DNA from: Clytia hemisphaerica
Lineage: Eukaryota; Cnidaria; Hydrozoa; Leptothecata; Clytiidae
Reading direction: 5' to 3'
DNA: 64,000 bases
Assembly: GCA_902728285.1 (NCBI GenBank)
Contig: CACVBU010001151.1
Span: 404,923-468,922 of the forward strand
Shown here: positions 1 through 11,058 of the stretch, piece by piece
Layout: each line of letters begins with the position of its first letter
Numbering within the stretch: position 1 is the first letter of the stretch
Notes under the pieces: model-generated
The model's database searches: none
What the model saw: only the letters and a program-made list of their open reading frames with translations
Told to the model about the DNA's origin: nothing
Program-made: the position numbers and the translations under genes

Positions 1-1446
1 TATCTTTAGCTCTAATTGAATGATTCTTTCTTGAAGAGCCCAGCTTCTAATAGACTCCTTTGAATTATAAAGCCCTTCCTTCATTCAACCTACGACTATG
101 AATTTGGCAATCTTAACTATCTTTTTACCAGGAAATATTCTTTTGAATGGCGACAGTTTATCACAGAGACAAAAATATTACATTAGATGAATTTTTGTTT
201 ATGTAAATTTGAAATCATTTGTTTTGATATAATTATTTTACAAACTTACGAAAGCTTGTAATAAATATTGTATTGCCATAATTTTCATTAAAGTGCCACC
301 GCAGAAGAACGATCAAATAAATTTTTGAATTTGGAAAGAAATATTACTGATAGCCGTTACTTCTGTTAGAATGGCATCTCATCTGAAGCAAAATTTAGTC
401 TACAAATATTAGCAATTTGGGTCCATCTCATAGATATCTTCTTATAGAGAAAAGGTAAAGTTATTTATCTGTTTTCTTTTTGTCATCTTTTTTATTAGTT
501 CTAGTAATCATATGGTTTGGAGTGCAATTAACGATTAATCACGAGTAACAAAGGAGAAAATAGTAATTTGCACGAGTCGAAGGACAGTGCAAATTACGGA
601 TTTCTCTTGTATCTGGTTAATGCACGACAAACAATACATTCCGAGTAATCTCAGTAAAAATCATTAGAAACTGTTTTTTTAGAAAAAGGGAAATTTTGAC
701 ATTCGATTGCAAATGCAACTTTGTTCTTTTTTATATTAAAGAAAACGAAGTCTTTGTTTTTTATATATGTAAAAAAAGTCTCTGACACAGACTTGAGAAA
801 AGATAGGGGAAACGTGTCCCCCGCGAAGAGTGCAAAAGTGGTATTGTAATTACGATGAATCGCACTCCTCTAAACCATCAGATTCTATAATTTGCACGGC
901 TGACGATACAAAATAATGGTATATAGCAGATTAAAGTTAAAAGTTGGTTTGGATTATTAACCCAGTGATGTAATATTCAACGAGGCCAAGCCGAGTTGAA
1001 TATACATCTACGTGGTCAAGAGCCATAGTGATCAGGAATTATTCAATGGCTTTTTGCTACAGGTATATATAATATGGTTGGTTTACTCTAAAAACGCTTG
1101 AACGCTACGTTAAACTGCCATTACTGTAATAGTCAAACGCAAGTTTTTGGGGAAGAATAATTCTAATTTGCGTTGCTCAGAGCGGTTAATAACTACTTGG
1201 TTTAAATAGGAATTCCCAACAAAAGGAATTCCCTTAATTCGACTCCTGAGGTAATAAAAAAAGACATATAGAGCTTTGAAAATGGGTAATCAGATCAAAA
1301 AGAATCCGGAAAGTGTTTTTATGATGATAAAACAAAAATCAGCAAGCTAGAATGTACCGTACACATTTCGGAACTAAATCTGAAAAACGCGCGCAAAATT
1401 ATGAGATGTTTGCCCAACTTCCTTATGCGTGAAGCTATGAATGCCA
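1..1446. other. Gene-free AT-rich stretch
   Basis: No supported coding region, RNA gene or complete repeat was seen on either strand. The sequence is AT-rich with frequent stops in all frames. Decayed repeats may be present but none could be delimited. Confidence 0.5.
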
Positions 1447-1546
1447 TCCCAGCTGGCACACAACGTTGTTTCAACGTTAATCTAACGTTAAATGAACGTT
1501 GCGAACGTTAGATAAATGTTGAAACAACGTCGTGTGCCAGCTGGGA
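1447..1546. repeat. 100 bp palindromic MITE-like element
   Basis: The segment opens with TCCCAGCTGGCACACAACGT and closes with its near-perfect reverse complement, so it can fold into one long hairpin. The core consists of repeated AACGTT motifs spaced about 10 bp apart. This is the structure of a very short non-autonomous foldback element. A weaker AACGTT-like relic may lie near 12565-12600. No target duplication is obvious. Confidence 0.7.
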
Positions 1547-1719
1547 TCCTCGGAAGCTTTAGGCTTCCTGCGGTGGCAACAAAGGAACATAAAAAAAAAA
1601 TATCATCTGTAATGATGATCTCAAATCCAAATACTCAATATTTATGATTGATCTTGAGATTTAGAGGTAGTTTCTACCTGCTTTTCCGTTTGAATTATAT
1701 TGTTTAGTAACACCTTTAT

Positions 1720-2310
1720 CAGTCAAGAACACCTTCAAATTAGTCTATCATAGGCTGATTAGCCTATCATAGGCTATTTAGACTATTCTATATAGGCTAT
1801 TTAGCCGAAAATCGATAAAAACCTCGATTTCTGACAAAATATAAATAGTCGCGTCTTATTGAAGGAATATATGGTTTCTCATTGTCAGAGAAATGCTCAT
1901 GACAAATTTTGACTTTGGGTCAATTTTGGTTTAGGAAATATTCCACTTTTTGGTACTGCGCATGCGTGCGCATGCGTGCGTATGCGCAGGGTAAGAAAAT
2001 CGGGCTTTTTGTCGATTCAGCAGAACTTCATTATCAGAAAATTAGCCTATAATCGGTTAGTTAGCCGATGGATACTAAATTTATTCATATTTCTGTTTCC
2101 AAAATTGAATGTTATATCAGTTTAAGTGAAAAAGATTCTTTTTGCTTTGGGCAATGAAGTAAAAGTGAAAAATAGACGCGACTATTTATATTTCGTCAGA
2201 AATCGAGGTTTGTATCGATTTTCTGCTAAATAGCCTATATATAATAGTCTAAATAGCCTATGATAGGCTAATCAGCCTATGATTGGCTAATTTGAAGGTG
2301 TTCTTGACTG
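1720..2310. mobile_element. TIR element with ~130 bp inverted ends
   Basis: Both ends begin CAGTCAAGAACACCTTCAAA, and inverted similarity continues for about 130 bp through a series of short AT-rich subrepeats based on TAGGCTATTTAG. The centre has no ORF but carries an alternating purine-pyrimidine tract (about 1957-1989, GCGCATGCGTGCG repeats). TTTA-like sequence flanks both sides with a one-base offset, so the target duplication is uncertain. The CAGT ends fit several cut-and-paste superfamilies; the superfamily is not assigned. Confidence 0.8.
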
Positions 2311-3189
2311 TTTACAGCTGTTAAAATGAAACATATTGACGGCCGATTTGTTCTTCTTTTCAAAGGTGTCAACAAACGAAACAAGAAATAGTTGATGGTT
2401 GATCTCTCTTTTGTTTAAAGGTGTCAACAAACAAACTTAAGAAAGTGAATGGATAATCGCTTCCTTATTCCGTCTAGCAAAAGTAATACAGCACAATATG
2501 CTGAGATCTAAATGTCTGAACCCGTTTTTTATAAGAAAAAACTTTATAAAAATCATACTGTATAAGGATTTTAAGAAACGGCGCAAGAATACTCACAAAA
2601 TGGTGGAATCATTTTTGATATTTTATTTTTTAATTAATTTTAAATAACTTAATTTTCACACTGATCTACTTGTGGAACTTCCAAAAATCTATATTATTTC
2701 CTTATAGTCTTTATTTCCTTATAGGAAGTCAAAATGTCGAAGAAAGAAGTTTTTTGATAATAAAAAAAAGTCACAAGTTCTGGGACACTTTCGTTTTCGA
2801 GAGATCGTTCTTTCCTATCCTCATCACGGTTGGGTTCCCATTAATTCAAACCTGTTGCCGATCGCCGTAAAAATTCTAATAATATTTTCAGGCTTTAAAC
2901 TCCAAAGAAAGAACATCCTAAAGCTTCAAAAAATTGTAATGTTCTTAGAAAAAGTCGTTAAAATAAAAAACGTATTACTTTATATCTCGTTGGGCGTTTC
3001 GGGCGTAAGTACAATAATGGAGCAGGGCAGCAACCCTTCTTCACCTGAACTTATAGCTGTCGTAAAATTATTTTACCATAAATCAGATAAAATTCTAGGA
3101 CGAATGATAGAAGTGAGGAAAATTTCAACGCAATCAATATTGGATGGCGTTTTGATTGACAGGTATGAAAGTGTTTACTGAGTAAATAG
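2311..3189. other. Gene-free stretch
   Basis: No supported gene. A motif near 2905-2955 (GAACATCC followed by GCTTCAAAAA) recurs elsewhere in the window (near 9040, 41445 and 44148), so part of this stretch is repeat-derived. Short ORFs here lack homology-like patterns and are treated as chance. Confidence 0.45.
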
Positions 3190-4465
3190 CGTGACTATAT
3201 AGTGATTGGTGTTTTGACCCGAAACTATTGGCATTTTTAACAATTAAAAAAGGCGTGACCAAGTAGTGTTTAGTGTCTTTGGTCCGAGCTGTGAACATTA
3301 TAAACGTGACCAAGAAGTGTAAATTACTGACATTCCTGATGAGTAAAAAAGCCTGAGTGTTTTGGTGTTTTTGGTCCAAACTACTGACACCTGACATGAG
3401 TAAAAAAGCGGTGACCATAGTAGTACCAATAACAAACTGAAAAGGCGTGACCATAAGGTGTGGTCCAAAAGTCCTGACGAGTTTGTAGTGTTATGGGTTT
3501 TTGGTCCAAATTACTGATATTCCTGACATGAAAAAAATGACCGTACGTGGTTGCGTAAATTAACATTCCTGATGAGTAAAAAGCCTGACAAAATTGGCCC
3601 ACAATATGGCATTTCCTGATGAGTGAAAAAAAAACTTGACCAAGTTTTTGGTGTTTTTGGTCCAAATATGACCATTTTGAGACTTGACCAGTAGTAAAAC
3701 TAGACAGTCCTATGAGTAAAAAGCGTGACCAAGTAGTTTTGGTGCTTTTGGTCCAAATTACTGACATTCCTGATGAGTAAAATGTGCCAAAGTTCCGGAC
3801 GTGACAAGTAGTGTTTGGTGTTTTTGGTCCACTACTGACATTCCTGATGAGTAAAAAGGCGTGACCAAGTAGTGTTTGGTGTTTTTGGTCCAAATTACTG
3901 ACATTCCTGATTAATAAAAAGGCGTGACCAAGTAGTTTTTGGTGTTTTTGGTCCAAAATACTGACATCCTGACGAGTAAAAAGGCTTGACCAAGTAGTGT
4001 TATGTGTTTTTGGTCCAAATTACTGACATTCCTGATGAGTAAAAAGGCGTGACTAAATAGTGTTTGGTGTTCTTGGTCCACAATATTAGCATTCCTGATT
4101 AGTGAAAAGGCGTGACCAAGTAGTGTTTTGTGTTTTTGGTCCAAATTAAGGACATTCCCAATGAGTACAAAGGCGTGACCAAGTAGTGTTTAGTAGTTTC
4201 GGTCAAATTTAAGAACATTCCTAATGAGCAAAAAGGCGTGAGCAAGTAGTGCTTAGTGTTTTTGGTGTGAAAGATAGCTATTCCTGATGAGTAAAAAAGC
4301 GTAACCAAGTAGTGTTTTGTGTTTTTTGTCCAAATGTTGGACATTCCTAATAATTAAAATCGCGTGACCAAGTAGTTTTTTGTGCTTTTTCCCAAATTAC
4401 GAACATTCCTTATGAATAAACAATGTATGACCAAGAAGTGTTTGCTGTTTTTGGTCCATGTGATT
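3190..4465. repeat. 63 bp minisatellite, about 20 copies
   Basis: A unit of about 63 bp recurs in tandem. Each unit contains GTGACCAAGTAGTGTTTGGT, then TTTTTGGTCCAAATTACTGA, then ATTCCTGATGAGTAAAAAGG. Central units (about 3830-4140) are most alike; the edges are degraded with indels, as expected for an array homogenised from the middle. Because 63 is a multiple of three, several minus-strand frames stay open with a 21-residue period (LDQKHQTLLGHAFLLIRN-like). Those ORFs overlap one another, break at indels and are best explained by the repeat period rather than by a gene. Confidence 0.9.
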
Positions 4466-4824
4466 ATATTTTGCCTTGGATATATTGACAGAAAATGAGC
4501 AATTACCTGTAGAAGTATTGTGCCCAAGTTATGTCTCGGACACTCCGACAACGACGAACAAATAAAGGTTAAACCAATTAAATTTTTGATTATTTTTATA
4601 AACTATGAATATTTGTTCTAAGTAATATTATGTAACTATATAATGAATATCTTTTTCCAAACTATGAAAAATTATATAATGGGTAAGAACTGACCATGCA
4701 AGGGGTAGTATGAAGGAATTAAACGAGGAGGGTAAATCATTTGGAAAAAAGTGTACAAGACTTTTTTCAGATTATTTTGGCATTCACTGAGAAAGGGTAC
4801 AAGATTTTTCGAGTGGTTTACCAA

Positions 4825-5000
4825 ACCCCTGTCTCACAACCCCGGTGGAAATTCTTCCTACATTTTGGGATAAAAACTTCTAGGTATAAAAATTTCAATA
4901 AGGATAGAAATTTTATTGTTTCTAGCTCCAAAATTCCAGTGGGGTTGGTTTAAAAGTGTAATTTCTTTCCCTTGAATTTCAAACTGAGATGAAATTACAG
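4825..5000. mobile_element. Fragment of the CCCCTGTCTCACA element family
   Basis: ACCCCTGTCTCACAACCCCG followed by GGTGGAAATTCTTCCTAC matches the left ends of the elements at 14997-15255 and 27871-28153. Internal blocks GATAGAAATTTTATTGTTTC and GTAATTTCTTTCCCTTGAAT are shared with the copy at 14997. No clear right end is visible, so this is a degraded or truncated copy. Confidence 0.6.
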
Positions 5001-5390
5001 TCAGTAGCCGTCATCAGGGAATATTTCCCAGCCAAATTTTCAAATAGGGAAATGACATTTGAGATGTAAAAGTTGGTATGGTCAAAAAGTGAGTGTTCTT
5101 TCAATCTTTGCATTTGGTACTATGGAAGGATTGGGCTATTACAGAAATAGTCTTTAACCCCCATCTTGAGGAGTTTTGACGTCCAGGTTGGTCTAGAAAA
5201 TAAAAAATCCAGCGGGGTCTGGTTTTTCGAGTATAAAAATCTAGGGTGATTAGCAAAATTAGGTGGAAAAGTAAAATCAGTAAAATGAGATTGAAAATAT
5301 AGAGTGTGGTCCATATAACGAGGTTGAAGATCTAGGTAGGTCTAAAAAACGAGAATGAAAAAAAGTTCAACTATCCCAAAAGAAAGCCTC

Positions 5391-5434
5391 CTCAACATAG
5401 GGGTTACAAGTTTTTTTCTGGAATAGCTCATCCT
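5391..5434. mobile_element. Solo end of the CCAGAAAAAAA TIR family
   Basis: CTCAACATAGGGGTTACAAG followed by TTTTTTTCTGGAATAGCTCA resembles the right end of the element at 43738-44012 (reverse complement: GAGCTNTTCCAGAAAAAAAC). A matching left end may be the degraded sequence near 4683-4740. It is called as a relic only. Confidence 0.4.
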
Positions 5435-6434
5435 CCCTCTGTGTCCGTGATTCGTAGGCATATCAAAATGCCAAAATAAAGCTTCATGTCTATTTGACAT
5501 ATTGTACGCTCTCATTTTTATAAGAATATACTAAAAACATCGGCATTTTAGGCGTCAATTAGGATAGCCATCCTTGCTACATTTTTTATAAGAATAAAGT
5601 ATATAAGAACATAAGGCTTGGATGACCAAGATATTAGGAACAAGTTAAAAACATCTGAGAGAGAGAGAGATGTACCATCTCTGTAAGGAGAATTTGCCTA
5701 AGAAATAATAAAAATTATGTCCTAGGAAAATCATAGCGCTAGACATGAAAAAGAAATTCAAGTAAAAACTAGAGAAATAAACTCAATACATTAGCAATCA
5801 ATCCATTCCATTTCATTCGATCCAAGGCATAATAAAACCAATTACTTTTCTCAATTTCACACTTTTTCAAAATTGAAAATACCCGACATAAGTGGACTGA
5901 GGGGCTCCTTTTGGCCTTTTGGAACAGACCCAAGACGACAACATTTTACGAGGTAAACGATCATATTTCATACGTGTAACGTGACCAAGCCATCGGAGCT
6001 GCCGTTTGTAAACATAAATATCAATCGATAAAAGATTTAACTTATTCAATAACTCATCATTAGTTAAACGAAACTCGAAAACATGTTTCATCGTAACACC
6101 ACACATCGATCGAACACATCGTCGGTGGAATACGCGTAGAGGGTTAAACAGCTTTTCAGTTAGACACCACGATTCAGATCCGTATAAGAGGATTGGTAAG
6201 ATAAGCCCTTCGTAAACAGAACTTTTGACGGATAGAGATATGTGTGAGTTGGACAGGACACTCTTACGTAAAGCTCCGAATGCGTTACTAGCCTTACGTA
6301 TTCTATTATTTACATCCGCTTCATCAGTACAGTTCCTCGAGAGTATTGTGCCAAGGTAGCAGAACTGATCGACGATCGGTAAGAAACAGTTGTTATCTAG
6401 GCGGATGGGCTCAATATTTGTGTTATCAAAAGAT

Positions 6435-7112
6435 TCAGTTTTCGAAGGCTTGTTTGGGTTTCGTACATCGCCGACTTCCGAACCTCTTAAAATGCTTTAT
6501 GAGCAACGGACAGAAGGTTTCAACATCATCTCTGGATTCGAATAATACTGCTGTATCGTCAGCATATTCAGAATCGTCGAACAGGAAATCATCCCCTTTG
6601 GTGGTAGGTTTTCTCCCTGTCAGAACAAAGTCATTTTTGGTACGGAAAACACATAACGGACGGTCAACGCTTCTTCTCCAGATGATCATTACGGCGGCAA
6701 TGAAAAAGGTGAACAGAACGGGACCGAGAATATCACCTTGTTTGACACCTATTACACAGTTCAGGTTATGGGTTATGTCGTTAACTGTAAATTTGACATT
6801 AATGTTATTGTGAAGAGATTTTAGGATAGAAACGAGTTTGAACAGAACTCCAAAACGATCAAGGATACGACATAGTAAGTCTCTAGGCACTCTGTCAAAA
6901 GCTTTCACCAGGTCTAAAAACAAAACCCATGTTTCCTTGCTATGTTCTCTCCTATTTTTGAGTGCGAGCTTGACGGCAAAGACTGCGTCGCAACAGCCTC
7001 TTCCAGAACGAAATCCACACTGGGCCTCATGGTCGAGGCTATCCATTATTGGTTGAAGACGCGAGTGAATAATTTTAGCAGAAATCTTGTACACAGTCTC
7101 AAGCAACATCAT
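6435..7112 (-). pseudogene. LINE reverse transcriptase domain
   Basis: This open stretch of 225 codons covers the fingers and palm of a non-LTR reverse transcriptase. The conserved blocks are present in order: GFRSGRG, the first catalytic aspartate block FLDLVKAFDRVP, GVKQGDILGPVLF, and the YADD catalytic box. The frame runs from the middle of the fingers to just beyond the palm. Upstream (7163-7819) the linker region sits in another frame and downstream the C-terminus (6106-6435) in yet another. The catalytic residues are intact but the element as a whole is frame-broken. Confidence 0.88.
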
Positions 7113-7776
7113 ACCTCTGTAATTACCAGGATTGGAAAGATCTCCTTTCTTCGGTAATATTTTCAGCAGACCAGTCTCCCATTTTTAGGAGGTGATTCAT
7201 TTTTCCAAAAGTCAACAAGAATGTTTTTCAGGATGGAGAAGGTAGCGTTGTCGTAGGTAAAACCTGGAGAATTATTTTTCAAGTGATTTGTGGCTTTGCG
7301 AATCTCCTCGTCAGAGGGGGTATGACAGACGTCGGTAAGCGTGGCTTTCTGCTCAAGCAAATCGATAACAGTTTCATCAAATACTGGGGTACGACCATAG
7401 AGTTTTTCAAAATGGGTCCTGAAAACTTCAGCGTTTTCAGCGGAAGTTGAGCATTTAGATCCGTCAACTTTTTTCATCATTTTTTCCTGTGGCTGTTTGG
7501 GTCCCTTTTGAAGTGTTTTTACTTTGTCCCAACAAATTTTGGTTCCTCGATTGGAGGCATCTTTATCATGAATGCCTTGGCATATATTCTTAATCCATTC
7601 ATTTTCGGCACGGTTAATGGTGGATTTCAGAGCTTTACAACAGCTCTTCAAACGTTTCGTAGTGGATCTTGTAGGTCGATTTATTTGGGAAGAAATTGCA
7701 CAGTTTCTGGTGTCTATCAATCTTGTCATCTCGTGGGCGTTCGACAAGAACCATCCTGGTTGGTTGCAGGCTTTCT

Positions 7777-8776
7777 TCAGCAAATCTGTGTTGGCTGCTT
7801 TGGAGATCGCACACTCCAAATGATTGTAGCTATTCCGTCGCTTTCGTTTTGAAAAGAAGCAAAAGTACTTGCACAGAAACTGTTTCGAATTTGGGGGTTA
7901 TTAAGGGCGTCAGTATTGAGACGGAGCATCTTTAGTCGCGGAGTACAAATTTTCTTTTTGTAAAGAGAGAAGAGTCGAATCTTGCCTTTGACAGCACAAT
8001 GATCACTGTCAATGAGGGGCTTAGTCAAGAAAGCATCGGTAAATCTTTTAAAGTCACTTTTCTGAGAAATAATATGGTCTATTTGGTGTGGTAGTTTCGA
8101 CCTTGGATGTGACCAAGTTGCATACTTCTTCTTTCTGAGGTATGTAATCAATGCAATCAGTCCGTTTATTTCAAGAAATAAATTGAAACGTATACCTGAA
8201 CGATTCCGATGGGGAAGAACAAATTTACCGATAGAGATCGTGTTTGAGTCCATGTTATTTAGTACAGTGCACATACTGGAGTTTGTGTCGCATCCGAGTA
8301 TTAAAACATCATTTTTGCGTTTTTGTTTGATACAGAGTTCGAGGTGCTCTAGAAAATCATCCCATACAAACGTTGTTTGGCGTTTCCGACAGGTGCGTAT
8401 GCAGTTACTAGGTAAACTCCAACGTCATTATTAGATTCGTCCTTTAAAAGTAAACGAATAGCTATTACTCTCGCACCAAAGTCATTACACATTTCGTAAC
8501 CAGCTGCTTTCCAAGCATTAGTAGCAAGTGGGCTAAACATGAACCCGACACCTCGTTCTCCGCGGCGGGAACGTTTCGAATCAAGGCCAGTGCCAAGAAA
8601 ATAATAACCATTTAGCTCAAGTTTGGAGAAACCAGTTCTCCAAGTCTCTTGTAGCAAAAATATTTCTTTCTCTCATAGAAGTAATCAGTTCATTAATTTT
8701 TTCGTTCTGTTTTAAGCTTCTGGCATTTTGAGTTGTAAATGTTAGAGTTCGTTTCTTCGCTTTTATTCCAGACATA
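7777..8776 (-). pseudogene. LINE APE-type endonuclease region
   Basis: The N-terminal part of the LINE protein. A start codon near 8776 (MSGIKAKKRTLTFTTQNARS) is followed by a frameshift at about 8662. The frame then continues as LLQETWRTGFSKLELNGYYF, GERGVGFMFSPLA and VYLVTAYAPVGNAKQ, the usual order of apurinic-endonuclease-like blocks in non-LTR elements. A third frame (7777-8274) carries the block with ITYLRKKKYATWSHPRSK and IDHIISQKSDFK, which corresponds to the substrate-binding and catalytic Asp/His end of the domain. At least two frameshifts make this copy non-functional. Confidence 0.8.
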
Positions 8777-8870
8777 ACAAGTGGGTCGTTCGCGACACAA
8801 CCACACTTGAGAGTATTATAACGTCTTCCCGATTGAACAAGGCAGAGGTCTAGACTCTGGCTGATGAACC

Positions 8871-10102
8871 ATCATTTGGGTTGAACAACTCACATCTGGC
8901 TCCATTAAGTAGTGGTCACACCTTGTTATTTCTTATCTTTTTGTTTGTGGTGGCCGTGCCCAAGGGCATAAATAGACCACCTTATTCACTAATTCTTAAC
9001 ATCTTTAGGCTTAAAACTCAAAAAGTTAATAATATCCAAAGGCTTCAAAAATTTTGGATGTTCTTATTAAAAAAACAATGACTACGGTAAAGGTTCGATT
9101 AAAAGGCCTTCTCTAATTACTGTGCGATGTATAATTACTGGTAAAAATTACTGGTACTGCCAAAGCTCTTTGATCTTACAACAATAACCTCCTTGCACGG
9201 TGAAAGATAGAAATTGCTTTGAGCAGTGCATGTTTCTTTGACATGTACAGATGTGTCCTTTATGAAAGTATCCTGTTTCAATCAATTAAAACAAAATCTT
9301 TAAGGATATGCAATCTTTACAATAATTAAGACAATTACAAATCAAAGTAATAAAATTACAAAATATAGGGAAAAACATTTCAAAGAATCAAAAATTAGAA
9401 GCAGCGTCGAGAATTATGAAAATAATTATGAAAATTACTAAATAAAAGATCAAACTTAAATAAATACATCAAACAATTAAATACATTAGAAATAAAGCCT
9501 TTCGGTTCGGTTATTTTAGTCTTTAAATGCATCGGGCCAAGAAATATCTTTGAGCGTCGTGGAAAAGGGATGAGCCAATCAACCTCGGAAACGCTTGATT
9601 TTTACCACTAGGAAAATTCTTTAAGACTGTTACTGGCTCAAAAACAATATCATATTCCAGAAAGGTGCGTACTTATTTAAACTCTTCTGATTTGATTGAG
9701 GACACACTTAAAGACAGATCTTGAAAAGAGTTTTCAAACGAACTAAAAGACATGACCTAATTACCTTTAGTTAAAGGTGAGAAAACTGCCTTTGAAGATG
9801 ACGGTTTTAAAATTGAAGAAGCCACGGCTTTCTTAGATTTCAGTTTCCCACAGTGCTAAAGGAGTTAAAGGTCTCATAATTAACAGTTAAAATAAATTAC
9901 TCTACATGATTTATAATAAGTCATTTTACTAAATAAGTCATTTTTTTGTCCAAGAGGCTAGATTATTAAACTTGGAATGCTAAACTTTTAAATTGTGCGT
10001 GGTTCAAGTAATAAAAAATTTTAATTTCAAAGTGAAACTTTCCGAATCTTTTTCACCTTCGGTGTATTCGAAGCTTGAGTGTGCTGTTGAAAAGATAGTT
10101 TT
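8871..10102. other. Gene-free stretch downstream of the four-exon gene
   Basis: No coding region is supported. Near 9030-9080 lies the dispersed motif GGCTTCAAAAATTTTGGATG, shared with 41445 and 44148. The stretch 9300-9500 is very AT-rich. The 3' untranslated region of the gene ending at 10103 should lie at the right-hand end, but no convincing AATAAA signal on the minus strand was found close to the stop codon. Confidence 0.4.
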
Positions 10103-10512
10103 TTAATGGATTAACGCCATTACTGCAATGATGAGTAAAACCATTATGATCAAAGCTTTTTTTTGATGGTGAACTCCGGCTGCATACGAATAACGATAGG
10201 ACGGGCCGTCTCTTGGATTAAGATTGAAACAGTTTTCGAACTGTTTTGTAATTTCGGCTGGCTCCAGTACTTTATTTCCATTGATTGCTCGAATACACTC
10301 ATAACTCTCTTCGTTACAATCTTCTGGGTAATCAAATACACCATGTTTTTGAACGAAATGTGTTTGGCTGAATCTCTCAGCTTCTAGTTTGACTGTACCA
10401 CGCTCTGTGAATTTCGAACCATCATTGCACTCCACATAGTATTCAACATCAACATTTGGATTGTCAAATTTATAGTACTGAACGTACCCCATGACCAGTG
10501 CTGCCCCAGGAC
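10103..10512 (-). CDS. Last exon of candidate triple aerolysin-like gene, with TM tail
   Basis: On the minus strand the exon begins after an AG acceptor (TTTAAAG|GTCC) and opens in phase 1 as (G)PGAALVMGY. It then gives KFDNPNVDVEYYVECNDGS and FTERG, a conserved block shared with the exons at 14251-14943 and 16748-17395. That block resembles the returning strands of aerolysin/ETX-MTX2 domains (compare the K-x-x-V-D-V-P-[YF] pattern of natterin-like proteins). A Cys-containing spacer (CNEESYECI, QFENCF) follows. Unlike its relatives, the frame then runs through a basic patch (HHQKK) into about 15 hydrophobic residues (ALIIMVLLIIAVMAL) and stops at TAA. The natural reading is a C-terminal membrane anchor. 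If it is instead a separate gene it would be a truncated paralogue lacking a pore module. The 136 codons include the stop. Confidence 0.7.
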
Positions 10513-10568
10513 CTTTAAAATAGACAGAAATATTTATTGCTTAGGTTTTATCTCTAGGAAAAGCCCAC

Positions 10569-11034
10569 TTAACCCTATTAATAATAGGCTTTTAGGGAAG
10601 GTTCAAAACTATGGGGGATTTTCTGTACCAGCTTTTTAACTTTTGATCTGTTTTGTCTGTTTGAATGTTATTTGGCACATATGATCTTGGTCACATACAG
10701 TAAGGTAACTTTAGACGAAAAATCTTTTTGATGAACTATCCTGCATCATGCCTAAAGTGAGCAAAGCTCGAAAATTCCCTTTGTTCTCCCAAAGAGACTT
10801 TAGAAAAAATTTGGGGTTTGACGGTTTGAGCGATATATTTGACATTTTTGTCATTTTTATGACACCTTACTGTCAGAAATGGTATCATGTTCAAGATTTC
10901 TTTTACTTCGAAACGAAATAAAAGTTGGGAAAAAACAAAAACTTTTCTGTCCAACGATTATTATTTTAGGAGGCAATAGCATTGGTTTCCCCACCGAAAA
11001 GAAACGCCCCCTCTCCAGTACGAATAGAGTTTAG
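10569..11034. mobile_element. TTAA-flanked element, family B copy 1
   Basis: The left side begins TTAACCCTATTAATAATAGG and contains GTTCAAAACTATGGGGGATT and TTTTCTGTACCAG. The right side ends CCAGTACGAATAGAGTTTA, a decayed version of the GAATAGGGTTAA end of the copy at 18445-18983. The two copies share internal sequence, for example GACGAAAAA.TTTTTGATGA, CATCATGCC and GACACCTTACNGTCAGAAAT. TTAA targets fit piggyBac or Kolobok elements. No transposase is encoded. It lies in the last intron of the four-exon gene. Confidence 0.65.
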
Positions 11035-11058
11035 AAAAACCCGTTAGCACATAAATGC

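Larger units (their letters stand above)
5867..8870 (-). mobile_element. Decayed LINE (endonuclease + reverse transcriptase)
   Basis: Reading the minus strand from about 8776 to 5867, a single ORF2-like protein can be followed in broken frames. In order it shows an APE-type endonuclease start (NARSLKQNEKINELI, then a frameshift, then LLQETWRTG), the endonuclease middle (VYLVTAYAPVG), a linker, the reverse transcriptase (FRSGRGCCDAVFAVK, FLDLVKAFDRVPRDLL, GVKQGDILGP, EYADDTAVLF) and a C-terminal part (LLYGSESW, then RQLRWLGHVTRM). The frame changes several times, so the copy cannot encode an intact enzyme. The C-terminal LRWLGHV and ..RLPRK blocks are typical of RTE/Jockey-related non-LTR elements; the clade is not resolved. 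No poly-A tail or target duplication was identified. Confidence 0.9.

Noticed and set aside
3190-4465. CRISPR-like array
   Set aside because: Units are contiguous without unique spacers, and the genome is eukaryotic.
3134-4551. Overlapping minus-strand ORFs of 65-191 codons (DQKHQTLLGHAF-like)
   Set aside because: They come from the 63 bp tandem repeat, whose length is a multiple of three; different ORFs read the same units in different frames.
6346-7157. Plus-strand ORFs opposite the first LINE
   Set aside because: Antisense shadows of the reverse transcriptase coding region.
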